Assembly (NCBI RefSeq): GCF_000151665.1
Contig: NW_013171819.1
Location: 1 to 64,000, forward strand
DNA from: Blastocystis hominis
Lineage: Eukaryota; Sar; Bigyra; Opalinata; Blastocystidae
Length of the DNA: 64,000 nt
Reading direction: 5' to 3'
A program made the position numbers and the translations under genes. Under the pieces are notes generated by a model, which was not told where the DNA came from, made no database searches, and was given only the letters and a program-made list of their open reading frames with translations. Shown one piece after another: positions 34,901-46,314 of the stretch (position 1 is its first letter; the number at the start of each line of letters is the position of its first letter).

Positions 34901-37900
34901 CCCTTGAGCATTTGAAATCACAGAGTATGAGTCAATTTTTATCTGCTTTCTCTAATCTCTCTATAGTGATCATATCTGCTGACAAGCAAAATAAAGAACA
35001 GATAGTCTCGATATTGAATGGTTGTATTAATTCGACAATTCTTCCTTCTATAAGAAATGCTGCTGAATCTGTATTAAAATCTGTTTCATATCAGAAATCA
35101 TCATTACAATGGTATTCGGTTATTAACACTGTCAAAAATGAGGATCCGAAAATTGAGAGTAATGATGTTCCTGTAGCAGCTGAACAAACGACCAGTGATG
35201 TAAAGATTTTGAATAGCGATAAGGATAATGCCAAACTATCAGGAGCAACAACGAAACATGTGAAGTTAAGTAACAAAATTATCGATGATATTCAAAACAG
35301 AGCTCAAATATTGGCTCCTAAAAAAGAAGATACTTCCGGTCAAGATGAATTAGAAGAAGATCAAGACAGTAAGGAGAAGAATGATTTTAAGGATGTTGAA
35401 GAATATAGAGTCTTTAACTATAAATGTTACTTGGAAGTAATGAACAACATGAGCATGGATGAGATGTTTGAGTCGGTTTACAATCGTCGAACGACAAAGA
35501 AGTTTGTTAGACCAGTCTGTACTTCTAATACTATAACACAAGAAAAACTAGAAAACAAAAGAAACGAAATAGATCTTGAAGTTGTTCAAGCCATCATAAG
35601 TACATCTGCGACTGTTATTGAATGGATGAAGCAAATGGATTGTATGAACAGAAAACCTAACTCCACAGTCAATATCATAATCGATACGAATTGTAGTTTG
35701 AGGAAAAATAAGCTACGAATGCGAACAATCATTTCGTGTATTCTAATAACAATAATGAGAGAACTTGGAATATCCTACAATTTGTATATCTTTTGTGGAA
35801 GATATAAAGGTGTTTATATTCCTGTGGAAAATCGATCGATTCGTGAAATCATTTCCTTTTTGTTTGACATGGAAGAAGTGGTGAAAGTGCCTTCAACTCC
35901 TTTGGACCTATTGACATTGAAAAATATCTTTGATCAGAAAGATCCAGTGGTTTTAATAAGTGATGGATTTAGTGAGCAATTGATGTCTCAAGATGATGAA
36001 GTGAGAAATGTGCTTGGAGTATATTCCAAACTCTTTTTGTTGTGTGTTAAGGGAAAGGATGAAGAAGCATTGAATCCAACAAATCAGTCTTTATTGGAAA
36101 ATGCACTGGGAGCAAATTTCCATAACAACATGATTATGATTAATCAGATATCCGATTTGGTTAATTCATCAAATAGAATTCTGATTGAGATATTATTTGA
36201 TAAAATGAGGGAAAAAAGAAACATAACTAGAGATGTATTATCTGTAGCAAACTACACAGCAAATTACTGTGATGATCTCAACATGGAATTCAAAGTGGAC
36301 AAATCATTGGTTTCTATCAACAAAATATCAAGTACAAGATCAGCAATAATGGTTGAAGTACCAAAGGAAAATCTTTTATTTTATCCAAAGACTATTAGTG
36401 ACACGACTGTATTGAAAAAACTGAACGGAGTGATCCAAGGTGAGATTCTGTTTGATGCATTGGATTATTCCGTGTTTACTCCTAATATAGTGAAAAGAAC
36501 AAGAATATCTGGTTTAGATTATTTAACACACAAATTCTCCTGTGTGTTATATCGGAGTTACAATGCAAGTATTGTTGTCGATTGTTCTTCGATCGCATAC
36601 AGTGAAACAAATCGAGTTCATTCAATGATTACCATATTTACTATTCTTCGAAATCTGAGTAACATGCAACTCCCTTGTATTGATTTGTGGGTGGCTTCTA
36701 GAGACATTATTCGTGTGGCAACAGGCATATCATCGATGGATTTATGGGAAAGCAATATTGTGGCTGCACTGTATCAAGCACTATTATCTCCTTATCAAAA
36801 TACTTGTTTGCCAGATTGTATTCGTTATGCTTGTAGCACTTGTAACGCTCGATCATTTCAATCTGTAATGATGGTGTTAACAAATGGTGTGTTGTGTAAT
36901 GAATCCAGAGCAGAAATTAAATCGATTGTGAGTGGAATCGAAATGACTTATCTCGGAATTGGAATAGGTTTGTATTTGTGTGGATTTGAAGATTTGTTCC
37001 CCACAATGATTTGGAATTCGAATCCAAATCATTTGTCTGAAACGTTGTTGAATTTAACAAACGCATCAATGAATGGAAATCAGAATGCAGTGCCAGAAAA
37101 GAATATCGATGGAACGATGATGAATAATACTTTTGGCAAAGCATATGTTGAAACAACGCAAAGAATATGCAATATACCTAGTATTTATGAAGCTACCTTA
37201 AGTATGGTTCGATTCTATGATGTTACAAATAATGATGATGTAGTGATTGAGGACTTCGACACAATCAATGAGAGCAAGTATGATTTGGGAGTGGATGGAG
37301 CGTTCGGTCATTATTCGATTTTGTTTATTATTCTCTACTTATGTAGGGGAGAAAAAGATGATGATGGCAAAGTGATTGATGAATTTATTACTGAAGAAAT
37401 ATTGAAGTATGGAAAGGAAGTGAATGGAGAAAGGTTCTCACCAATTGCTAAATTGGGAGATAGAATAGTCAACGGAAAACCAATAGGAAAAGGATTTAAA
37501 ATTCGTTATGCTTATGATTACAAAACTGCAATTGAGGAATTGTCAAGTGGCAGATATCGAATAACATTTATTACTTGTTCTCCTGGAGATGGAATCATGG
37601 CAAAAGAGTGTGATAAAGATGTGGACCAATATGCGGATGCTTTTGTGAGTTGTGTACATGAATTCAACATGAGAGGAGGCGGTGTATTCTGGTTCTTGGA
37701 GAACTATCCATTCACTTATGAAGCTGATCTGTACTTTAAGAAATTCTATGGATTTGAAGCAGTGGGAGACAAAGACAAAAACATCAAAGGAGGTAAAGTA
37801 ATGAAACGAGTGAACAGTGAAGCACCAAAAGCAGGTCAGTTCATAACTATAAAAAGAAAAGCAACATATTGTTTCATTTCCACTTTCTTAGATTTTGGAA

Positions 37901-38274
37901 TTGTGAGCATTTTTGAAGGAAGAACGCTGTGTACGTTGAACGAAAAGAAACTAATGCATGAAGGATTCCGTGTATTTGCAAGAGAAAGTGAAGGAAATGC
38001 TTCGATTATGGTGAAAGAAAAGAAGGAAGGAAGTGATGAAGGCCGAATGATAATAGATACCGCTGCCTCCAAACTGTTTTTGGAGTTCACCGAAGATGGG
38101 ACAGCGCGATGGATCAGCAATGCTGCGGTTTGGTTGTGTAATACAGAGCAATTTGAAGAAGATCGATTCTTGGATCCTTTGTTGAAGTCGGGAATTAATA
38201 TGGACGGAATAAGATTACCTGGACTGAAGCCGATGAAAAAACGAAAGAATAGAAAGCTAACAGGTATTTCCTAA
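22932..38274 (+). CDS. Giant six-module AAA+ ATPase with VWA and GATase-like C-terminus (midasin-like)
   Basis: About 4,950 codons. A dozen short introns (23-47 nt, most 29-34) interrupt the first 2.7 kb, e.g. 31 nt before CAAATCGTACT near 23828, 30 nt ending near 25171 and 31 nt ending at 25611. Two huge exons follow (25612-33983, 34010-38274), separated by a 26-nt GC-AG intron. Six AAA+ modules are visible. P-loop positions: GVTSSGKT (about 26247), degenerate GETEYVSRKY (27085), GPRGSGKS (27830), degenerate GDSDIASEV (28680), GDPGVGKT (29605), GSSPSGKS (30507). Walker B-like strands include LLLMNEMS, IALLLDDVN and WIVIEDIH. A coiled coil lies near 32950-33170. VWA-like domain 1 has NIIIDTNCS (35670) and LISDGFSE; domain 2 has IVVDCSS (36570). 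The C-terminus (37.3-38.1 kb) with FITCSPGDG, GGGVFWFLENYPFTYEADL resembles a class I glutamine amidotransferase fold. Midasin has six AAA modules plus a C-terminal MIDAS VWA and removes factors from pre-60S particles; whether this is a true midasin or a new family is open. Confidence 0.8.
33984..34009 (+). other. Putative 26-nt GC-AG intron in the giant gene
   Basis: The long frame ends in TAG at 34007-34009, but the next frame reads on as NIGHISCIDYLAETDVNEYN with no Met. Removing 33984-34009 (GC...AG) joins NKKNNG to INIGHIS in frame. A canonical 86-nt GT-AG intron starting near 33924 would also be in frame but would delete ordinary-looking coding sequence. Confidence 0.5.
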
Positions 38275-38680
38275 GTGTTTTTAGTTTTGTTTTTGTACAT
38301 AAATGCAAGTAACCAAGCCAAGTATTTAGTAATATAGGTAAAATAGATCAGAAATCAACCAAACTCAATATTCCTTACATATCAACATGATACCGTCATA
38401 GAGCATTGATTTGAATGGTACTCATGATATATATCATAGGTTAAAGTATAAACTCGACTCGTAAGTATGACATTCTTGAAATCATTTTCTTTCGAGTAAA
38501 TACTATTTCCAATATACTAAAGCAACGAGTTCTTGTTTTCTATCATTCCTGAGGCTCTTGAAATACCTTTCTAGATTCTGTTCACATTACTCTTCCATTT
38601 TCCTTTATTCTTTGTTTTGGAATAGCATTTCCTTTGCATCCTATTATTAGAAATCTCTAATTTTTTAATTCACTGGTTTT
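38275..38680. other. Intergenic region
   Basis: AT-rich, no open frame of note. It holds the 3' end of the giant gene and the promoter of the GT61 gene. No clear motif is seen apart from T-rich tracts just after the TAA. Confidence 0.5.
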
Positions 38681-40807
38681 ATGTTGGAAAGAACAACTTG
38701 GAGGTTATTGCTCTTTTTTGGCTTTTCGTTTTTTTATTCACTTTTTTTATATGGTTTTGTTATTCTTTTGGCCAATGATCCCATTCCTCCTTATGTTGTC
38801 AATAATACGCTCAGTAAGACCGACAGCAAATTGGACCATATTATAAAGCTAAAGAATGTGTGTAGTTCTATTTTCTCAAGGAAAAGAACAAGTCGTAAGA
38901 ATATCACCTTTCTCGTTAGTTCAATTGATTACAAACCCTATATAACTGGAAATTCTGATACTGGAAAGAAAACGAGATCTTCTTTGAAGATTAACCGACA
39001 CGTTGGCTCCATCCGCCCAAAACCCACTTCTTTGTATAGCAACGCTAATAGAAATCATTCAGTTACGATTTTTTCTGAGAGATTCACACTACCGACGAAA
39101 GCAGGTTCTGTATCCTATAAAAACACTTATCCGCACAAAAGAAGGAGTTCCTTACTCCGTTTCAGTCAAGACCGCACAAGACCAACAACGGCAGTACCAT
39201 GGGAAGAGGACAAGAGCGATAATGTTACCGCTTCAGATTCGAATTTTACAGAAGATTATAGTATTCTTACCAACCAAGTTCCTACAACTGTATCAACCAA
39301 TTTACAGGGTTCCTTTGAAATCGGCTCTTCTTTTGTGATTATATCGCGCCTTCTCCCTTATGAAGGCCGTTGGTTTACCAATTTATATCGATATGAACGG
39401 GGAGACTGGTTAGTCTGTCTTCAATTGCTAATTCCTAGGGAACAACGATTTTTGCGTTTATTACACGTGATTCAATCAAACTATATCAAATTGTATGACG
39501 TTCCCGTAATTCATTACATCCTAGTGAAAACCAAAGAAATGCAAGCAATGCAGCGTTTCGCATGAAAGAATATTCGGATGCATCGATTGGCATGATAGAA
39601 CGATCGGATAGTCCATTCATGGAGGGGCACAACATCTGTTTCAATTCCAAGCATGAATGGAAGGTATATCAAAAGAAAGGCAGTATTATATCGCAGTATC
39701 CTTACAGGCACTGTACGAAATCCATCGACGAATGGAATCATAGCTAGGTTTTCGCTGGACACATTCGATAGTAACCTCACATAGCAAGATTCCAACCAAC
39801 GCCAATTGGATCGAAGACGGATATTACTATGTTTCCTATCCTTATCGATCTCGTCATATCGGACACTTCGCCGAATCTGTGAACCAGCTATTACTCAAGC
39901 TGCGGTATCCTTCTCTCTATCCTCCACTCACTGACTTGTATCTTCCTCGCTTTTCCACTCATGAATACGAATGGTCCTCTACCTATTTGAAATTGCTGTT
40001 TCTTCTTTTTCCTTCCGACTTCACTCCCAAGCTCCACATTGCTAGAAATATTACGTTAAATAAGGTTGTTTGTTTCCGCTCGGCGGTAGCTTGTTTGTTT
40101 GGCGTTTTAGCGATAGATTTTGCTTGATCGTTGCCGATACAACCTAGATGGAGCGTTATTCGCGGGGATTTTCTCTCAGGATTTGATGAGAGCGTCCGCG
40201 TATCGATTGGCAGCCATTCAATCCAAAGAAATCCAAGTGAATCAAATCCCATTTTTGATCATCGATCGAAATGGCAAGCGCGGTCTGGTGAAGCACTCCG
40301 AATGGGTTGACATTTTTTCTTCACGCTTTCCTGTTTGATTGGTAGCGTTGCTTCTCACTCTAGGATTTGGATGTGTCGTACACCACAATGGAGAAGTTGT
40401 CGTTCGTGAAGCAGGTTCGATTGTTCTACAACACGGATATTTTCTTTTCTCCGCATGGCTCCGCTCTCGTTAATCTCATGTTTGCAAGGCCTCATTCGGT
40501 TGTGATCGAATGCAATCCGCCCTATTTTTATGAGATTTGGTATTCGAACACTGCGTTGATTTCGCGTGTGCATCACATTATGCTAGCTACCTACAAAGGG
40601 AATTTGACGGGATCTTCGAAGTGGAAAAGAGCGGAGCAAGCTTATTTTGGGGGAATAATGAGTCGAATTCGTCGCCAATATGCGGATGATCATGTCAATC
40701 CTCCTGTTTTTGTGGTTAAAGGTGCTGTAGAAGATGCAGTCGCGTATTTAAAGCGATGGCGCTTTGTTTTTGAAGTGTCTGATAAATGGTCTCCATTGTT
40801 TTTCTAA
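38681..40807 (+). CDS. GT61-type glycosyltransferase (type II membrane protein)
   Basis: GT61 enzymes transfer xylose, arabinose or GlcNAc to proteins or glycans in the ER/Golgi. The N-terminus MLERTTWRLLLFFGFSFFYS is a signal anchor followed by a long Ser/Thr/Arg-rich stem. Introns include 39493-39524 (32 nt), 31 nt near 39718-39748, one near 39780, 31 nt ending at about 40112 and 31 nt near 40336-40366. The catalytic part is recognised by HIGHFAESVNQLLLK, SWVD-like region EWVDIFSSRFP and the C-terminal signature FFSPHGSALVNLMFARP followed by VVIECNPPYF, typical of GT61 (DUF563). It ends with encoded TAA. The middle intron boundaries near 39740-39800 are the least certain. Substrate cannot be told from sequence. 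Confidence 0.75.
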
Positions 40808-41131
40808 GTTACTTGTTTATCGGATTGTTTGAAATAGAAAGTAGATAATATCAAGTTCATTATCCCAGAAATCCACCTGCATGACATAAATCGTTACTAT
40901 GTTAGGTTAGGGAATAATAGTGGGAACCTTTTATGGGTCACAACTAAGTAGTTCTGTACGTAGAGGTTTATGTTTCAATGACTGTATCTTTATCTTCATA
41001 GAAATAGAACTAGAATAGGAAACTATAAAAGTAGGTAAGTAAAGAACATTAAAATAACTATTTTAGATAAAACAACACATGAATAATGCTATTTAAACAA
41101 TCGTCATTCTGCTTCGGTGATGATAAATTCG
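40808..41131. other. Convergent intergenic region
   Basis: 324 bases between the GT61 stop and the stop of the minus-strand MORN-LRR gene. No gene seen. Short TTGTTT-like stretches occur on both strands but no exact TGTTTGTT. Confidence 0.5.
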
Positions 41132-43241
41132 TTAGACCAGATCGGCAAGCCTCCAGTTGACATCTATGAATAAGATCTAGTCAGTTCATCAATACTCAAA
41201 ATTGATTTCGATCGAACACACCCGAATGAACCAGGTAGCTTGACATTTTGAAGATTTGGAATATCTAAATACTATCAATATTCAATATTCAGAAATACTT
41301 TCCAATGTCACTACACGAGGATAATAGAAACTATTTCCTTCAGAAGTTATTGATGTTAGATTTGGAAGATCTACAAAACAAATCATTCACAATCAATTCA
41401 TTATTACTTCGAAGTGTCAATGAACTTGAATCATCATATTTTCCAGCAAGTGCACCTCCACCGAGTTGAATGGATTGTAATGATGGAAGATCTACATCAA
41501 TCATTTCATTCGAATTCATTCAATACTTTCCATTACTATTGATAAGGAATCATAGAATGCAAGATCACCTAATGTAATGGATTGTAGATTTGGAAGATCT
41601 ATACATTATTCAAATATTCAATATCATATCTTTACCTCGAATCACAAATGAACTAGAATAGAAATTGTATGAATACCTTCCAATTGTACCAATTTGAATG
41701 GATTGTAATTGTGGTAGATTCTTCAATTCAAAGTCTCCAGCAAAATCACTGAAACTATATCGACCAATTTGAATGGATTCCAATGATTCACAATTCAATA
41801 TGTGGAATGATTTCGATTTGTCATTTCCATTACTATTCTTTTCCTGAGTAAATGAATTGTACCCGATTTTGATAGTTTTCAATCGATTCAATCCATCGAT
41901 ATAAAATGTTTTCACTCTTGAAAAACAATCATCGCCGATTCTTATGGATCTCAGTTGTGACTTCATATTAGGATTAAAAGAGTTAACACTATTACATTGA
42001 TTCTGTCCTGCATAATAATACCATTGCAATATGTATCCATTGCATGGCATAAAACAGAAGTGATATACTGCAGCAATACAAAAAAGAATCACATAGAAAG
42101 TTAATGCAATAGAATATAAGTGGTGAGCCAGTGTTAAGCATCCGCCTTCTTTTTCCCCCCTTTTCTTGTGTGTTGTGTATATTATTTCTCCAAGACAAGC
42201 ATAATCAATCGAATTTAACCAATTGCCTGTCTGCTTAGCGAAGATTCGCTTCAGAACAATGAAGATTATTAGAATACCCAGAAGGACCATTGCAATGAAC
42301 ACATTAAGCACAAATGCTATAGTGAGAATTAGAATCAACATAATGTAAGTGGTAAAAAACACGCAGGAAGGCATGCCCATAATCCATTTGCCATTATAAC
42401 TGATTTTCCCTTTTCTGTAAGATATCCCCAAACCATGCCGTTTCCCGTTACAAAAGTGACCTTTGTATATTGCTGACTTTCCATCATTGTCATACAATTT
42501 ACCTTCTCCTTCATAAGCATAGTCAGATTGGAACGATTTCTTATATTCACCAATATAGTGATTTAACCCTCTTTTTAATTCTGTCATGTAGTCATTCGTA
42601 AACTGTTTGCATAGGCAGATTTCCCTCCCTTCTTTCCATTCACTCACGCGACTGATTTCTCCTTCACTGTTATACAGATAACAGATTCCTTTCATTCTTC
42701 CATATTCATCTCGTTGGCTAATATTCACCAAATTTCCTTTCTCGTCATATTCTTTCCAATACCCTTTCTTCTCCTTCATTCTTATGATTGGCTTCTTTAT
42801 TCCATTTTCATAAATACCTTCAAATATCACATTTCCATTCTCGTCATATTCTGTTCCTTTCCCATGTCGATATCCATTTTCAAAACGGCCTCTGAAGAAT
42901 AATAATCCTGACTTATCAAATAGTGTACATGGACCTGAAGCAATTCCATTGTCAAAATATAGATCTGCCACTATGACTTTTTCATCCGAAATAATGTGAG
43001 ATTCTCCATTTAGTTTATAGTTTAATAACGTTGTTTGAATCGTGTATCCATCGTGGGGAGCTCCCACCAGAACTTCAAGCTCTCCCTTTTTGCTAGATAT
43101 TTCTTTCACAGGAAATTGGTTTGCCAAGTTCTGTTTCCAACATTCTCCACGAGCAGTTTTACACTTGTTAGAGTCTTGTATTGCTTGTAATTCTAGATTA
43201 TCATTGTTCATATTATCCAGATAGTATGTAATTCGTTTCAA
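41132..43241 (-). CDS. MORN-repeat + LRR protein with membrane segments, copy 3
   Basis: The first exon (43241 to about 41632) encodes MORN repeats (GLLFFRGRFENGYRHGKGTE, NVIFEGIYENG, AIYKGHFCNGKRHGLG). A strongly hydrophobic stretch follows (IMLILILTIAFVLNVFIAM, LLGILIIFIVL and later ALTFYVILFCIAAVYHF), and then LRRs (LRSIRIGDDCF, LKTIKIGYNSF, LESIQIGRYSF). The frame stops at 41610, but removal of five short introns joins exons starting DLPNLQSI, DLPSLQSI, DLPNLTSI and DIPNLQNV. It ends with TAA at 41132-41134. The LRR exons and their introns are very close to copy 1, while the membrane segments are unique to this copy, suggesting an insertion between the MORN and LRR halves. The LRR part probably faces the other side of the membrane from the MORN part. 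Confidence 0.8.
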
Positions 43242-43990
43242 AATATATATAATCTACAAATGTAAATTTGTTAAATGGAAGTTTTACCCATTATTATCAT
43301 ATGCTATGCTTCTTCATTGATACGACTTAAAGCTCTGTTTGTAACAAGTGAAGAATATACGATTAGGGATGTACAAGATTTGTTTTGCTCAACTGTATTA
43401 ATCATATTGTAGTGCGTTTTTCTTTTGTGATATCGTCGTTTACATTTGATTCTGGCTGTTCCATGATGTTCAACAATATTATATCACTCTCTATTGAGGC
43501 ATGCCTTTCGTTTAGTTTATGTACCTTATTCTTTTTGCACTGTTGTTAGATATCTATACTATGTCAGTATACTTTCAAAATAATCGTTATTTAAGAAAAA
43601 AACAGGAGTAAGTCTCCCATTAATAAAAACAACAATGTGAAACTATCAAACATGACATAACCGTTACTCTCTAACAAGTCATTTAAACATTCAATTAAGT
43701 CACTATCACTATCTATTTTTCTCCTTTATAGGCACTCACAGATATCGAGTATCACTCAAGAACTAATCATTTGCTTTAATTCTATCCTCCAACCTTGTGT
43801 TGTTCTCTCAATCATCTCCAACAACCCTTCGTATCATGTACTTCCACTCAAATCAAAATCGATTTTCAATTGTGTCTACTATTGTATTTTCTATCCTATT
43901 TGCTTCCACGTTTCCACGATTCCTAGTTCGTTTTTCTCTCTAATCCTTTTTATTTCACATCTTGTTTTCTCATCATCTAATTAATATCCA
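43242..43990. other. Divergent intergenic region
   Basis: About 750 AT-rich bases between two divergent gene starts, presumably holding both promoters. The 3' half is pyrimidine-rich on the plus strand. No gene is supportable. Confidence 0.5.
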
Positions 43991-45102
43991 ATGTTGAGTG
44001 GATTTACTTTCCGTCGTCTCTGTTTCCTTCTTCTTTTGGTCATTATCTCTAGTGAGCACCATCAGTCCTAAGACTACCAGAATTGGTTGGATCGGAACGG
44101 GTGTCATGGGAAAAGCCATGTGTAGTCATTTGTTGGATGCGGGTTATGCCTGCACTGTTGTAAGTGACCTTTTTGACTGGATTCCTCTTAGTACAACCGC
44201 ACCTTAAGTAAGTGCGATGACTTGGCGAAGAAGGGAGCCAAAGTCGTGAAGAGCCCGATTGAAGTGGGAAAGGAGTGTGATGTTGTGTTCAGCATCGTTG
44301 GGTACAAGTGGACTGAAAGTTTGATAATAGATATCCGAAGGATGTGCGCGAAGTGGTATTGGGTGAGAAGGGAGTTCTGAATGGTCTCAAGAAGGGCGGA
44401 ATCTTCGTTGATATGACAACCAGCGAGCCCTCTTTGGCCAGCGAGATTTACTCGGTAGGGAAAAGCAAGGGCATTGCTACTCTGGATGCTCCTGGTAATC
44501 CAACAATCCAGTGTGTAATCTGTAGTGTCTGGAGGAGATATTGGCGCTCGTGACGGCAAGCTGTCGATCATGGTTGGTGGAGACAAGAACACGTTTGAGG
44601 AAGTGATGCCTCTGTTCCAATGTATGGGAACGAACATCAAATACATGGGTGGAAGTGGCTGTGGCCAGCACACAAAGATGGTGAACCAGATATTGATCTC
44701 CACGATGATGGTACTGAATTGTTGTGTGTTTGCTTGATGCTCTAGATCGGTGTGTGTGAAGGTCTGATTTATGGATACAAAGCAGGCTTGAATCTGGAAG
44801 AAGTGATCGCAGCGGTGGGCGCTGGCGCTGCTGGCTCGTGGAGCATTAACAACCTTGGACCGCGCATGCTGAAGCGCAATTTCGACCCTGGTTTCTTTGT
44901 GGATCACTTCATTAAGGACATGGGAATCGCGCTGGACGAAGCTCGTCGAATGAATCTCTCGCTGCCGGGATTGGCGCTGGCGAACCAGCTGTATCTGAGC
45001 GTGAAGGCGCAAGGAAACGGAAAGCTGGGAACGCAGGCGCTGCTGCTGGCGTTGGAGTCGATGAACGGCATGAAGGAGGGAATTAGCGTATCGAAGAAGT
45101 AG
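43991..45102 (+). CDS. HIBADH: 3-hydroxyisobutyrate dehydrogenase, probably mitochondrial
   Basis: Oxidises 3-hydroxyisobutyrate to methylmalonate semialdehyde with NAD+ in valine breakdown. Six exons: introns 44016-44052, 44160-44191, 44302-44330, 44495-44525 and 44711-44745 (29-37 nt). The spliced start [18 protein letters not shown] looks like a short mitochondrial presequence. [12 protein letters not shown] is the Rossmann dinucleotide motif of the beta-hydroxyacid dehydrogenase family. [28 protein letters not shown] (substrate loop), [13 protein letters not shown] (catalytic Lys in the K-x2-N motif) and [18 protein letters not shown] (C-terminal dimer domain) follow. About 300 residues, the usual length. 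Related glyoxylate or succinic semialdehyde reductases share these motifs, so the substrate is inferred. Exons 4-6 were copied to 15840-16301. Confidence 0.85.
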
Positions 45103-45153
45103 AGAGAGGGGAGGAAAATAGAATGGAAACTGGTATGAGTTGAGAATTTGGGG

Positions 45154-45161
45154 TGTTTGTG
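45154..45161 (+). terminator. TGTTTGTG, variant polyadenylation-type motif
   Basis: One mismatch to TGTTTGTT, 52 bases after the dehydrogenase stop codon. Confidence 0.4.
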
Positions 45162-45222
45162 AAGAACAAAACGAGAGGAGTGGGTTGTGTGAGAAATTGC
45201 GTTCATTGAATTGTTTATCGGT

Positions 45223-45320
45223 GAGATTTGGATTGGGATGCCGATTTGGATTCCGATTTGGATTCCGATTTGGATTTGGATTCCAATTTGGATTCCAATT
45301 TGGATTCCAATTTGGATTGG
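45223..45320. repeat. 12-nt minisatellite (ATTTGGATTCCR)
   Basis: Seven to eight tandem copies of a 12-base unit ATTTGGATTCCG/A with one shortened unit, in the 3' flank of the dehydrogenase gene. It creates spurious open frames (repeated Asn-Pro on the minus strand). Confidence 0.9.
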
Positions 45321-45434
45321 AATGAAATGAAAAGGTGTTTGACAAACAAAAGAGTACTTTGAAATGATCATGTGTGAGGTAAAAAACGTAATGAGGCGAC
45401 GAACGTTCTAATACTCACCCAAAAACGAGCAAAA

Positions 45435-46199
45435 CTATACCACTAAACACTGAAAAAGGAGTTCAGGGGTCATTACCAAATCTTTATACTTTGGATTCTC
45501 TTGAACCATGTTCCCCACATCCATATCCATATACAGCTCCTCAACACGACGGCACTATTTGGTAGAAATCCACCAATCCATACATTTCCTTCTAACAGAT
45601 TCTGCCGAATCAACAGTAACTTGCGAATTACAATATCAGGTACGGACTTGTGGCTTTTCTTCATGTAAAACGACAGCTCGCGTAATGATTTGGCAATGGA
45701 CGCACTTCGTTTCTTCCATTCACCTCGCTCAGCCTACAATTACCAACTTAAACCAAATGACTACAGCATCTCCTATGGAACTTGCATAATCATCATATTC
45801 CACTAAGACTCTGTTAAAAAAATCGATAATCTTGTGCCTAGTTGATGCTGGCTCTTCTTCCAGCTCACGAAGCACTTTCTCATATTTTTCACTCTAACGA
45901 TAATGTAAAAAAACTCGTTACTCACTGCTGCGGTTGCACGTTTTCTAAAATGACTTTGAAAGTTCTCATTCCTCTCCGTATTTGCCACTTGTTGCTTTGC
46001 AGAATCAAGAACGTCACTTACCACATCCATTCCTGTAAAAACGATAGACTGTGTCTTATTCCTGGAACGGAGGTTATTAGGGTCCTGCTTTCTAAATGTC
46101 ACATCACCAAAACAATCTTCACTTTTTCAGTTTTTGTAGCTCTTTCCTCTTTTTCCTTCGTTCCTTCTCCTTCTCCAGCTTTGATTTTGCAGATTCCAT
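45435..46199 (-). CDS. PRP18: Prp18-like pre-mRNA splicing factor, divergent
   Basis: Prp18 acts in the second step of splicing with Slu7. From ATG 46199 (MESAKSKLEKEKERRKKR, a charged coiled coil) five short introns (27-34 nt, e.g. 31 nt with GTAGTCATTT start) join to KYEKVLRELEEEPASTRHKI, FFNRVLVEYDDYASSIGDA and the Prp18 core. The core has a SLRELSFYMKKSHKSVPDIV helix, LLLIRQNLLEGNCRRVEELY and MDMDVGN. This matches the pattern LF..LR+..+P.DI...++.I..+L....Y..A...Y..+.+GN of Prp18. The family normally continues after GN with a conserved WPIGVT loop; here the frame reads MVQENPKYKDLVMTPE and stops at TAG, so the C-terminus is unusual or mis-spliced. Divergent from the PDI gene, 115 bases between starts. 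Confidence 0.6.
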
Positions 46200-46314
46200 G
46201 TATTTCTATCTCAAATTCTAGGCAAAAAGGAATTCCTTGATGATCATAAACACCTGTGCAATATTGACATTTCCGATTCTACACTTCATTTCAAATTGAA
46301 TTTGTAAATTTTAT
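46200..46314. promoter_or_regulatory. Shared divergent promoter, Prp18-like / PDI
   Basis: 115 bases separate the two divergent ATGs. AT-rich with no recognised box; the function follows from the layout. Confidence 0.5.

Noticed and set aside
45140-45371. CRISPR-like array from regularly spaced repeats
   Set aside because: The units are contiguous 12-mers without spacers, in a eukaryotic 3' flank; it is a minisatellite.
45842-46240. 132-codon plus-strand frame opposite the Prp18-like gene
   Set aside because: The minus strand gives coherent exons with 27-34 nt introns and Prp18-like motifs; the plus frame is its shadow.
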